Below are positions 24,263 to 30,822 of a DNA stretch of 30,822 bases, one piece after another. Under the pieces are notes generated by a model. The model saw only the letters and a list, made by a program, of their open reading frames with translations, made no database searches and was not told the DNA's origin. Both the position numbers and the translations under genes were made by a program. This DNA is from an uncultured Dyadobacter sp. (GTDB lineage: Bacteria; Bacteroidota; Bacteroidia; Cytophagales; Spirosomataceae). Location: assembly GCA_937880795.1 (NCBI GenBank), contig CALGRQ010000009.1:1-30822 (forward strand), read 5' to 3'. Each line of letters begins with the position of its first letter. Positions within the stretch are counted from its first letter, which is position 1.

Positions 24263-25879
24263 ATGTATAAAACAATAGCCGTCGCGATCATCTGTTTGCT
24301 TTTCTTCGGTCGCTGTGCCCAGCAAATTGCGCCCACAGGTGGTAAAAAAGACACCATTTCACCTGAACTTATTCAGAGCATTCCCCTGAACAAGACCCTC
24401 AATTTTAAGGATAATAAAATAGAACTATTCTTCAATGAATACGTCGTGGTAGATAATATCACGCAAAAACTGATTATAACCCCCGAAGCTGATAATCCCT
24501 ATACCTATAAATTGAACGGGACGTCGGTTGTATTAAACTTCAAAAAGCAATTCGAAGATAGTACCACATATACCCTCAGTTTCGGCGATGCAATCAAGGA
24601 TTTCGCTGAAAGAAATCCAGCCAAAAACTTGAAAATGGTATTCAGTACAGGTAGCTCCCTGGACTCCGGCAGGGTTTATGGTACTTTGAGAGATGTACAA
24701 ACCAACAAACCAATTTTTGATGCCCTGGTAGGCCTCTATAACATCAGTGATACGCTCAACGTGGCCAAGCAAAAGCCTTACTACTTCTCACGAACAGATA
24801 GCAGTGGTACATTCAGCATAGAAAATGTCCAGATAAAACCCTATCGGTTGATTGCCATAGACGATAAGAATCGGAATATGTTATACAACGCCAAAGATGA
24901 AAGAATTGGCTTTCTTGATAAACCTGTTAATACCGGTGCAGATTCAGTACACTATCAGCTGTTAATGGCGCTATCCGACAACACCCCCTTGAAAGTACAA
25001 AGGACCATTCCGAAAGTGAATAACTATACAGTTGTTTTCAGTAAGGCAATTGATCAACTCAAAGTAAATTTTAATAGCACCGATAGCCTCCCCTACCTGA
25101 TAGAAAATGGTGCTCAAATCAAATTTTTCAATGTAGAACCACATGCAGATACCACGTTTGTGAAGCTAACTGCCATTGATTCTCTCGGTGCCACCACAGA
25201 TTTCGAACAAAAAATAGCATTTCTTCCCGCACGCGGTAAACAGCGACAAAAAGATCCATTCGCCGTTAGCACCAAACCCGATCAAAATAAGGCAATAGCC
25301 TCTGCTTTTAGCTACCGTTTTACCTTTAACAAACCAGTTCAAAAAATTGACGAATCGAAAATTGAATTACTCACGGACAGTCTTACCCACGAAACTTTAA
25401 AAAATCTTACGTACAACTGGAATCCAACCAAAACAGAATTATCTGTAACTGCCCAATCGGCATCAAAAGACACCATCAAATGGGAAATTCCTCACGGCAG
25501 TGTCATTAGTGTGGAGGGTGATACATTAGAACGAACCTTACTGAAACATCCCGTTATCAAAGATGAGGATTATGGAATTTTACGCGGTTCTATTATCAAT
25601 GCAGATACAGCCCAGCAATACATTGTAGAACTCCTGGACGAGCAGTATAAAGTGGTCGATTTCCATGTAGGTAATTCTTACAGCTTTATTCATATACCAC
25701 AAGGAAAATACTTCCTACGAGCTATTGTAGACCTGAATAAAAATCGTCGGTGGGACACCGGGCAACTGGACAGTCTCAAACAGCCAGAGCCTATTATCTT
25801 TCTACCTGAAAAGCTGTTGATCAAAAGTAATTTCGAGTTAAACGATATCCACATAACACTGCCGAAATCGAACTTATGA
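24263..25879 (+). CDS. Ig-like domain lipoprotein (SbsA-Ig type)
   Basis: A 538-residue predicted lipoprotein. MYKTIAVAIICLLFFGR is the signal, then Cys18 followed by AQQIAPTGGKKDTISPELI, the PTGG-K-D opening typical of a widespread Bacteroidota family with an SbsA/Big-5 Ig-like first domain. NKIELFFNEYVVVDNITQKL and VFSTGSSLDSGRVYGTLRD mark the first domain and the following beta sandwich. The last ~100 residues (YFLRAIVDLNKNRRWDTGQL) resemble the family's C-terminal domain. I start at the ATG at 24263, since the in-frame ATG at 24143 overlaps the methyltransferase and would bury the signal peptide. The function is unknown; surface or periplasmic location is expected. The gene ends at the edge of the candidate oriC. 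Confidence 0.88.
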   Translation: MYKTIAVAIICLLFFGRCAQQIAPTGGKKDTISPELIQSIPLNKTLNFKDNKIELFFNEYVVVDNITQKLIITPEADNPYTYKLNGTSVVLNFKKQFEDSTTYTLSFGDAIKDFAERNPAKNLKMVFSTGSSLDSGRVYGTLRDVQTNKPIFDALVGLYNISDTLNVAKQKPYYFSRTDSSGTFSIENVQIKPYRLIAIDDKNRNMLYNAKDERIGFLDKPVNTGADSVHYQLLMALSDNTPLKVQRTIPKVNNYTVVFSKAIDQLKVNFNSTDSLPYLIENGAQIKFFNVEPHADTTFVKLTAIDSLGATTDFEQKIAFLPARGKQRQKDPFAVSTKPDQNKAIASAFSYRFTFNKPVQKIDESKIELLTDSLTHETLKNLTYNWNPTKTELSVTAQSASKDTIKWEIPHGSVISVEGDTLERTLLKHPVIKDEDYGILRGSIINADTAQQYIVELLDEQYKVVDFHVGNSYSFIHIPQGKYFLRAIVDLNKNRRWDTGQLDSLKQPEPIIFLPEKLLIKSNFELNDIHITLPKSNL

Positions 25880-25898
25880 AAATTTCTTGTTCACTTAG

Positions 25899-26188
25899 TG
25901 TGGATAACTATGTGTATAAGTCCAAAAAACTGTTGGTAAAACCACGCTTTCTGTTGACAACATTGTGGATAACCCCATTTTCGTGTGCATATCTTTTAGG
26001 TTTTCGCACTAGAGTGGGTAACTACCATCCAGCTTTTAGTTAACATATCGTTAATTCACTGTAGATATTGTGGATAACCTAAGGAGAACGCGAATAGGAG
26101 TTACCAACATTGAGATGTCAATAAATAATTTCTTACCTTGTGACTCAGCTCCTTAAATGTGTATAAAAATAAAATCTACAGTGGATAA
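25899..26188 (-). promoter_or_regulatory. Left DnaA box array (minus-oriented)
   Basis: Six boxes share one orientation, reading TGTGGATAA or a variant on the plus strand: 25899, 25911 (TGTGTATAA), 25964, 26069, 26158 (TGTGTATAA) and 26180 (AGTGGATAA). Three are exact. Spacing is irregular (12, 53, 105, 89 and 22 bases between starts). Confidence 0.85.
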
Positions 26189-26264
26189 ATCCACATAGTT
26201 ATCCACAAAATGTTAATAAGTATGTTAATCTTAAGTGAATAAGCTTCTTATACACATATCCACA
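26187..26264 (+). promoter_or_regulatory. Right DnaA box array (plus-oriented)
   Basis: Four boxes point the other way: AAATCCACA (26187, two mismatches), TTATCCACA (26199, exact), TTATACACA (26248) and ATATCCACA (26256, one mismatch). The first overlaps the last minus-oriented box in the palindrome GTGGATAAATCCAC (26181-26194). They lead directly into the AT-rich tract. Confidence 0.8.
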
Positions 26265-26311
26265 ACGCTAGAGAATAATAGTAAACAACAAAAAGAATTT
26301 TTTTATCTATT
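26265..26311. other. Candidate DNA unwinding element with DnaA-trio-like repeat
   Basis: The 47 bases between the last DnaA box and the next gene are strongly AT-rich (ending AAAAAGAATTTTTTTATCTA). TAATAGTAA at 26276-26284 reads as three TAA/TAG triplets, resembling the DnaA-trio element that guides strand opening in other bacteria, 11 bases from the last box. The AT content is visible; the trio assignment is inference. Confidence 0.5.
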
Positions 26312-28123
26312 ATGAAAAGGGGTTATGAGCTGTTGGTAATAGGTATCCTCCTTGGGGGGCCGGGCGCCGGATGGGCGCAGAGCGAAAGGCAAATGGCCGA
26401 TGAATACTTCAAGCAGGATGATTGCAGCAAGGCTATTACGCTCTACGCTAATTCACTTCATAATGCCTTCGATAAGGGTGCTCTTAGAAATTATAGTTTA
26501 TGCGTTGTAAAGAGCAAATCGTGGTCACAAGCAGATCAGTTTTACAAGCAACAGATTAAGCAAGATTTGCCCAATGCCTGTTGGTACTACCTAGCATGGG
26601 GAAGCGCTTTGGAGGCCCAAGGGAGGCCCCAAGAGGCGGTTAAAAAGTTTGAGCAAGCATTGCAGTCAACTAGTACTAAAATTGATCAGAAACGAGAAAT
26701 TGCGGAGGAATTTAGGGCTATTAATAAGCCATTGTGGGCAAAGAATGCTTTTTTAGATATCCGATCAGTTACTAAAAGACAAGATCTATTTCATTTAGAA
26801 TTGGCTAGTACGTATAGAGAGTTGAATGAGCCGGTTAATATGATCGACGAATTGCTTGCCTATGGTACCAGATATCAAAATACAGAGATCGTGCAATCCA
26901 TGCTTCAGGATTTCATGCGGGATGAGAAGGAACAGGTACTGCTAGAAAAAGTACTGTATGAACGGATCCAAAAGTTTCCCAATGAAGGTTTTTACAACGA
27001 ACTACTCATTTGGTACCAAATTCAACGAAAAGACTTCTATAAAGCATTTCTACAAGAGAGAGCGCTCGATAAAAGGTTTAAACACAATGGAAGCCGCTTG
27101 TATAATCTTGGAATGCTTTCCTTGCAAAATAGAGATTATGCCACAGCTGTCAGCGTCTTCGATTACCTGGTTAAGGAATATCCAGCGGGTCAACTCTACC
27201 CTATATCAAGAAGAATGGCTATTTTTTCTCGTGAAGAACAGGTCAAGAGTACCTTTCCGGTGAAGCGTTCGGAAGTAGAAAAGTTGCTTACCCAATACCA
27301 GCAGCTGATCGACGATTTGGGGATCAATCTGAGGACAATTGAGGCGCTTCGGAACATGGCTACGTTAAATGCATTTTATTTGAATGACTTCAAGAAGGCC
27401 ATCAGTATTTTAGAAACGATTATACAAGCTGGTAAAGAAGATAAAAACTTTGTAGATAAGTGTAAGTTAGATTTAGGTGATATATACTTGTTGCAAGGTG
27501 AACCGTGGGAAGCATCATTAATATATTCTCAGGTTGAAAAATCTCAGAAGGATGATCACCTGGGTTACGAGGCCAAGTTAAGAAATGCCAAGTTGCATTA
27601 TTATAAAGGAGAGTTCGAACTGGCAAAGTCTGTATTGGATATTTTAAAAAAGGCAACTACCAGAGAAATAGCTAACGACGCCAATAGTCTTAGTTTACTG
27701 ATTATGGACAATACCGGTTTGGATAGTTCGGAGACTGCGATGAAGGAATACTCGAATGTAGAATTGCTGCTTTTTCAGAATAAGAAATATGAAGCACTGG
27801 ATAGTCTTAGAAAACTTGAGATTAAGTATGCTAAGCATAGTTTGTCGGATGACATTCTTTTCCTAACGGCAAATACCCTCATGAAGCTCGATAGTAACCA
27901 GCAAGCCATGGCAATTCTAAGGACGCTATACGAAAAATTTGGCCAGGACATTTTGGGAGATGATGCGCTATATGCGATGGCTAAATTGAATGAAGAAAAA
28001 TTGAATGATAAAGAGGAAGCAATGAAATTGTTTCAGGAACTGATGGAAAAATATCCCGGTAGTATTTTTGTGGCAGATGCCCGAAAGCGATTTAGACATT
28101 TGCGAGGTGATGTAGTGAACTAA
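26312..28123 (+). CDS. Exported TPR-repeat protein
   Basis: A 603-residue protein with an N-terminal signal peptide (MKRGYELLVIGILLGGPGAG, then WAQ with cleavage after WA or AQ). Helical repeats run over its whole length. Examples are YFKQDDCSKAITLYANSL, LAWGSALEAQGRPQEAVKKF, YNLGMLSLQNRDYATAVSVF, LDLGDIYLLQGEPWEASLIY and the BamD/YbgF-like end LYEKFGQDILGDDALYAMAK with LFQELMEKYPGSIFVADARK. TPR proteins of this kind serve as periplasmic scaffolds; the partner is unknown. The signal peptide is encoded by an unusually GC-rich patch (26354-26379). The plus strand is now G-rich, unlike the genes left of oriC. It ends at a bidirectional terminator. Confidence 0.88.
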   Translation: MKRGYELLVIGILLGGPGAGWAQSERQMADEYFKQDDCSKAITLYANSLHNAFDKGALRNYSLCVVKSKSWSQADQFYKQQIKQDLPNACWYYLAWGSALEAQGRPQEAVKKFEQALQSTSTKIDQKREIAEEFRAINKPLWAKNAFLDIRSVTKRQDLFHLELASTYRELNEPVNMIDELLAYGTRYQNTEIVQSMLQDFMRDEKEQVLLEKVLYERIQKFPNEGFYNELLIWYQIQRKDFYKAFLQERALDKRFKHNGSRLYNLGMLSLQNRDYATAVSVFDYLVKEYPAGQLYPISRRMAIFSREEQVKSTFPVKRSEVEKLLTQYQQLIDDLGINLRTIEALRNMATLNAFYLNDFKKAISILETIIQAGKEDKNFVDKCKLDLGDIYLLQGEPWEASLIYSQVEKSQKDDHLGYEAKLRNAKLHYYKGEFELAKSVLDILKKATTREIANDANSLSLLIMDNTGLDSSETAMKEYSNVELLLFQNKKYEALDSLRKLEIKYAKHSLSDDILFLTANTLMKLDSNQQAMAILRTLYEKFGQDILGDDALYAMAKLNEEKLNDKEEAMKLFQELMEKYPGSIFVADARKRFRHLRGDVVN

Positions 28124-28136
28124 ACCAGGTATAAAT

Positions 28137-28181
28137 AAAAAGGATGAAAAATGCGAAACTTCGACATTTTTCATCCTTTTT
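28137..28181. terminator. Bidirectional intrinsic terminator
   Basis: A perfect 17-bp stem, AAAAAGGATGAAAAATG (28137-28153) with CATTTTTCATCCTTTTT (28165-28181), encloses an 11-base loop. It lies between the convergent TPR gene and thrC and can end both transcripts. Confidence 0.9.
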
Positions 28182-28257
28182 ACATTTCAGTATTTGCGTC
28201 CTTTGGTACGATAAATCTCCTACATTCAAATCTCAGGGCTTATAAGTTGAATATAAT

Positions 28258-29565
28258 TTATCGTAAATGATTCATTAATAGTTTTTTAAATGATAAAAAT
28301 GATGTATCCATTTTTACAGCTACTTTTTCAAGTGACAGCAATGATTTAAGCCTTTCGGGTACATCTACCGATTTTCCAAGAGTTTCTTCCACAAGATCTA
28401 TAAATTTGGCCGGATGAGCTGTCGACAGGAACACCCCGGTAAATTCTGAATGGTGCTGCTGCCGAAATTCTTCGAGAGCCTTATATGCAATTGCAGTATG
28501 TGGGCAAAGTACATAATTGGTATTCCCAAAAATTTCTCGAATTGTTTTTTGTGTTTGCTCATCATTGAAAAAATATCCTGAAATTTTTTCCTTAACCAAA
28601 TTCCAGTCGTCATTAAAGAATCGGGTCATCCGTACAAAGTTGCTTGGATTCCCTACATCCATTGCATTCGATATTGTTGCTATAGATGCTACCGGTTCAA
28701 AGCTTCCGTTTGTAAGATATCTTGGTACGGCATTATTTACATTTGTCGCTGCTAGAAAGCGTTCAACTGGTAATCCCATGCGGTAGGCAAGAAGCCCTGC
28801 ACTTAAATTGCCGAAATTTCCACTAGGAACAGAAAAAACTAGAGGCTTATTAAGTCCTTTTAATTGTGAGTAGGCGGCAAAATAGTAGAAGGATTGAGGA
28901 ATAAGTCGTGCAATATTTATGGAATTAGCGGATGCAAGATTGAATTTTGCATTTAATTCTGAATCCAGGAAAGCCTCTTTAACCAGGTTTTGGCAATCAT
29001 CAAACGTCCCATCCACTTCAATGGCCGTTACATTTTGTCCTAATGTAGTGAGTTGTTTTTCCTGAATGTCGCTAACTTTTCCACTTGGGTACAAAATGGT
29101 TACCGAAATACCAGGTACTTTATAAAAACCCTGAGCTACTGCACCACCTGTATCTCCGGATGTCGCGACAAGTATGTTTATTTGCTTATTAGATCGGAGC
29201 AAAAAATGAGACATTAAGGCAGCCATAAAACGTGCGCCGAAGTCCTTAAAGGCCATTGAAGGACCATGAAATAACTCCAGAACATAATTACTGGGAGATA
29301 TTTGAACCACCGGCGCATCAAAATTATAGGCGGTATCTATAATAGCAGTTACTTCATCTCTAGATAAATCTTCTGCAAGAAGCGTATGTGTTACTTCTAT
29401 TGCAATTTCTTTAAAAGAGCGCGTTTCTATATTATTTAAAAATTCAGGATCAATCTGAGGAATATTTTCAGGCATATATAGCCCGTTATCTGGGGGAAGA
29501 CTATGAAAGATAGCTTCTTCAAGAGACGCTGTTAGATTTTTATTTTTGGTGCTGTGAAATATCAT
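28258..29565 (-). CDS. thrC: Threonine synthase
   Basis: A 435-residue PLP enzyme converting O-phosphohomoserine to threonine. The opening MIFHSTKNKNLTASLEEAIF resembles the bacterial N-terminal domain (usually YxSTR/T..). The PLP lysine is Lys107 in HGPSMAFKDFGARF. ATSGDTGGAVAQGF follows, with SANSINIARLIPQSFYYF and VPSGNFGNLSAGLLAYRMGL further on. Length fits the shorter bacterial class. No thrA or thrB lies next to it on its 3' side, and its 5' side is gene-free, so the gene stands alone here. It is transcribed toward oriC, against the rightward fork. The ATG complementary to 29563-29565 is the only good start. Confidence 0.96.
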   Translation of the reverse strand: MIFHSTKNKNLTASLEEAIFHSLPPDNGLYMPENIPQIDPEFLNNIETRSFKEIAIEVTHTLLAEDLSRDEVTAIIDTAYNFDAPVVQISPSNYVLELFHGPSMAFKDFGARFMAALMSHFLLRSNKQINILVATSGDTGGAVAQGFYKVPGISVTILYPSGKVSDIQEKQLTTLGQNVTAIEVDGTFDDCQNLVKEAFLDSELNAKFNLASANSINIARLIPQSFYYFAAYSQLKGLNKPLVFSVPSGNFGNLSAGLLAYRMGLPVERFLAATNVNNAVPRYLTNGSFEPVASIATISNAMDVGNPSNFVRMTRFFNDDWNLVKEKISGYFFNDEQTQKTIREIFGNTNYVLCPHTAIAYKALEEFRQQHHSEFTGVFLSTAHPAKFIDLVEETLGKSVDVPERLKSLLSLEKVAVKMDTSFLSFKKLLMNHLR

Positions 29566-29598
29566 TTTATAAAATTATTGCCAGATAAATATTGAATA

Positions 29599-29606
29599 CA
29601 AATTTA
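29599..29606 (-). promoter_or_regulatory. Candidate -7 box of the thrC promoter
   Basis: On the minus strand the sequence reads TAAATTTG, an exact TAnnTTTG match, about 34 bases before the thrC ATG. The -33 position lacks a clear TTG, so only the -7 element is supported. Confidence 0.45.
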
Positions 29607-30634
29607 GTTAAAATACCAGGGGGAGAACGTAGTTTGAAACCGTAATTTAACTAAATAGAGAAATGAAAGACCGTAAAAGCTTCATTTGCTATTAGATTCT
29701 TTTACAAAATGTGAGAAATACAAGCTATGAACTATAACGGTATGCCCATTTATTTGGAAGCGAGAATCCTATTGAGTACGGTATTGAGAGGGTGTAAGAA
29801 TTTCTATCACCAAAGGTTTATAACTTTAGACAAAAGGAGTGCGACAGACATCGTAATACTTTCCAATAATCCGAGAAATGGACGGTATTACTACTTATCT
29901 ATATCATGGAACTGCTCTATTTTATATAATATTTATCGATCTCTTAATGGCCAGTGGTGCAGATTTTGTACGGATATTACGATAAAGCATAAACCCGGCT
30001 TTGGAGAACAGCACATATATATATAAAGATCAAGGTTAAAAAACGTGCCCCTAAGAGTTGAATATAGCAATCAAATGTTTCACTCCTTCACTATATATTA
30101 AGACAACCCTGAAGAGGAAGTAGTATTTCATATTAGTTATTCGGGGTCACTATTGTTATTGCACGGTATTATTAGGATTATGATCGTTTAATTAAGCTTT
30201 AAGTCGATGATTAGAATCCTAGAACATTAATTAGTTGAAGGGACGGTCCATTCCTGGGTTTTCTTCTATCCATATAAGCGCTGTAAAACGATTTATTCTA
30301 TACAGCATAAAGATGATAGGGAACCTACTAAAAAATGTCTTACAGCATTTAATAGCTGGCTAGTTTTGCATGTATAATGAGGATTGATGACTTTATGATA
30401 TGGTGAGATAAGTACAGAGGTAGCTTCATTTTGGCAAATTGTCGTTTGGCATTGGAAAAAAATTCAATGGGATCAAGATTTAAGAAGATGATTTAGCCAA
30501 GAGATTGTCTAGTTCTTGACATAGGGGATAATATGTTTTACAGTCTTTTTGATGAGTTTTTTGGTACAATTTTGTTCTTTAATTTAAATTGATAAAGAAC
30601 TTTAAATAATTTGAAAATATTTCTTGGTAGGCGC
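29607..30634. other. Gene-poor AT-rich region between thrC and the rRNA promoter
   Basis: About 1 kb without a credible gene. The only open frame of any length (29727-30026, 99 codons) has a composition unlike the neighbouring genes and no recognisable domain. Visible structures are a GTAAAAG/CTTTTAC hairpin (29673-29679 with 29699-29705), an imperfect long hairpin with outer arms TAGGATT/AATCCTA (30173-30221) and a GTTCTTTA/TAAAGAAC hairpin (30574-30600). TAGTTTTG at 30361-30368 matches a -7 box but lacks a -33 element. The last ~90 bases are very A/T-rich and may act as an UP-like element for the rRNA promoter. Confidence 0.6.
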
Positions 30635-30664
30635 TTGCACTCACAAAAACTTTTTCTACCTTTG
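30635..30664 (+). promoter_or_regulatory. rRNA operon promoter
   Basis: TTG at 30635-30637, 19 bases, then TACCTTTG at 30657-30664 followed by CA is a perfect Bacteroidota promoter of the rrn type. It lies downstream of an A/T-rich tract and upstream of boxA. Transcription would start near 30671, directed away from the candidate oriC. Confidence 0.85.
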
Positions 30665-30822
30665 CAATCCCAATCGCAGACAGCGGAAGAGAAAAAAGAG
30701 AGAAAGAAAGTCTGGTTGGTTTTGTTCTTTGACATGATGAGATAAACTAAAGGAGTAAGAAAAACTCGTTTAAGAAGATTCGGTCCTACTTTTAGGAGTA
30801 GAGATCACAAAAAAATTTACAA
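30665..30822 (+). other. rRNA operon leader with boxA (16S gene expected just beyond the edge)
   Basis: The leader contains TGTTCTTTGA at 30723-30732, the boxA antitermination element typical of bacterial rrn leaders. The window ends in ATTTACAA, which resembles the bases just before the 16S start (continuing ...TGGAGAGTTTGATCC) in this phylum. The 16S gene itself is not in the window, so this is a prediction from the leader sequence. The short CTAC/GTAG inverted repeat near 30786-30800 may be part of the precursor processing stem. Confidence 0.75.

Larger units (their letters stand above)
25880..26311. other. oriC: Candidate chromosomal replication origin oriC
   Basis: A 432-bp gene-free region with a dense array of DnaA boxes. 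Exact TTATCCACA or its complement occurs at 25899-25907, 25964-25972, 26069-26077 and 26199-26207. TTATACACA or its complement, which also fits the TTATnCACA consensus, occurs at 25911-25919, 26158-26166 and 26248-26256. One-mismatch boxes are at 26180-26188 and 26256-26264. An AT-rich tract adjoins the last boxes. Hand-counted sample rows on each side show the plus strand changing from C-rich to G-rich. mnmG, a parS-like site and an rRNA operon nearby also fit. dnaA itself is not in the window, which is common in this phylum. Confidence 0.88.

Noticed and set aside
29727..30026. A 99-codon open frame between thrC and the rRNA promoter
   Set aside because: No recognisable domain, signal or helix pattern, an unusual mix of Cys, Arg and Tyr, and no promoter. 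It is probably chance in AT-rich spacer DNA.
30538..30735. A 65-codon minus-strand frame across the rRNA promoter
   Set aside because: It overlaps the rRNA promoter and boxA on the opposite strand and reads as low-complexity.

Overview
The window looks like a chromosomal segment from a member of the Bacteroidota, most likely the Cytophagales. Three things point there. Promoters match the Bacteroidota consensus (TTG, about 19-21 bases, then TAnnTTTG). Genes have almost no Shine-Dalgarno sequences. The families are typical (DUF4175 protein, PTGG-type Ig-like lipoprotein, Bacteroidota-type YbeY). No phage, transposon, CRISPR or tRNA gene was seen. The placement is by recognition only; no database was searched.

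Layout. 1-946 is the 5' part of atpD on the minus strand. 1308-9059 holds a polytopic TPR membrane protein, a small beta-rich orphan, an ABC ATPase, an RluA-family pseudouridine synthase, a signal-peptide protein, an outer-membrane barrel protein, a lipoprotein MsrA and a HemJ-like protein. 9081-17230 is a complete trp operon: promoter, leader peptide with tandem Trp codons, attenuator terminator, then trpE-G-D-[hydrolase]-C-F-B-[Dabb lipoprotein]-A and a final terminator. 17397-25879 carries a DUF4175 coiled-coil protein, ybeY, mnmG, a methyltransferase and an Ig-like lipoprotein. 25880-26311 is a gene-free stretch full of DnaA boxes and is very probably the chromosomal origin, oriC. To its right are a TPR protein, thrC on the minus strand, about 1 kb of AT-rich DNA without a credible gene, and a strong rRNA-type promoter with boxA. 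The window ends just before the expected 16S rRNA gene.

How the parts fit. The origin call rests on four exact TTATCCACA boxes, three TTATACACA boxes and several one-mismatch boxes in under 400 bp. The boxes change orientation at a palindrome next to an AT-rich tract. A change from C-rich to G-rich plus strand across this point, seen in hand-counted sample rows, supports it. A parS-like palindrome (TTCCACGTGGAA) lies 4.5 kb away, directly upstream of mnmG, and the rRNA operon is transcribed away from the origin. In contrast, the 16.5-kb plus-strand block on the left, including the trp operon, is transcribed toward the origin and so against the leftward fork.

The trp operon appears to be controlled by ribosome-mediated attenuation. 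A 19-residue leader peptide with two adjacent Trp codons is followed by a 12-bp perfect terminator hairpin and then trpE. Two genes not known from tryptophan synthesis, a predicted secreted alpha/beta hydrolase and a Dabb-domain lipoprotein, are embedded in the operon. Two further terminator-like hairpins sit immediately before start codons (upstream of the pseudouridine synthase and of the Ig-like lipoprotein) and may be additional attenuators.
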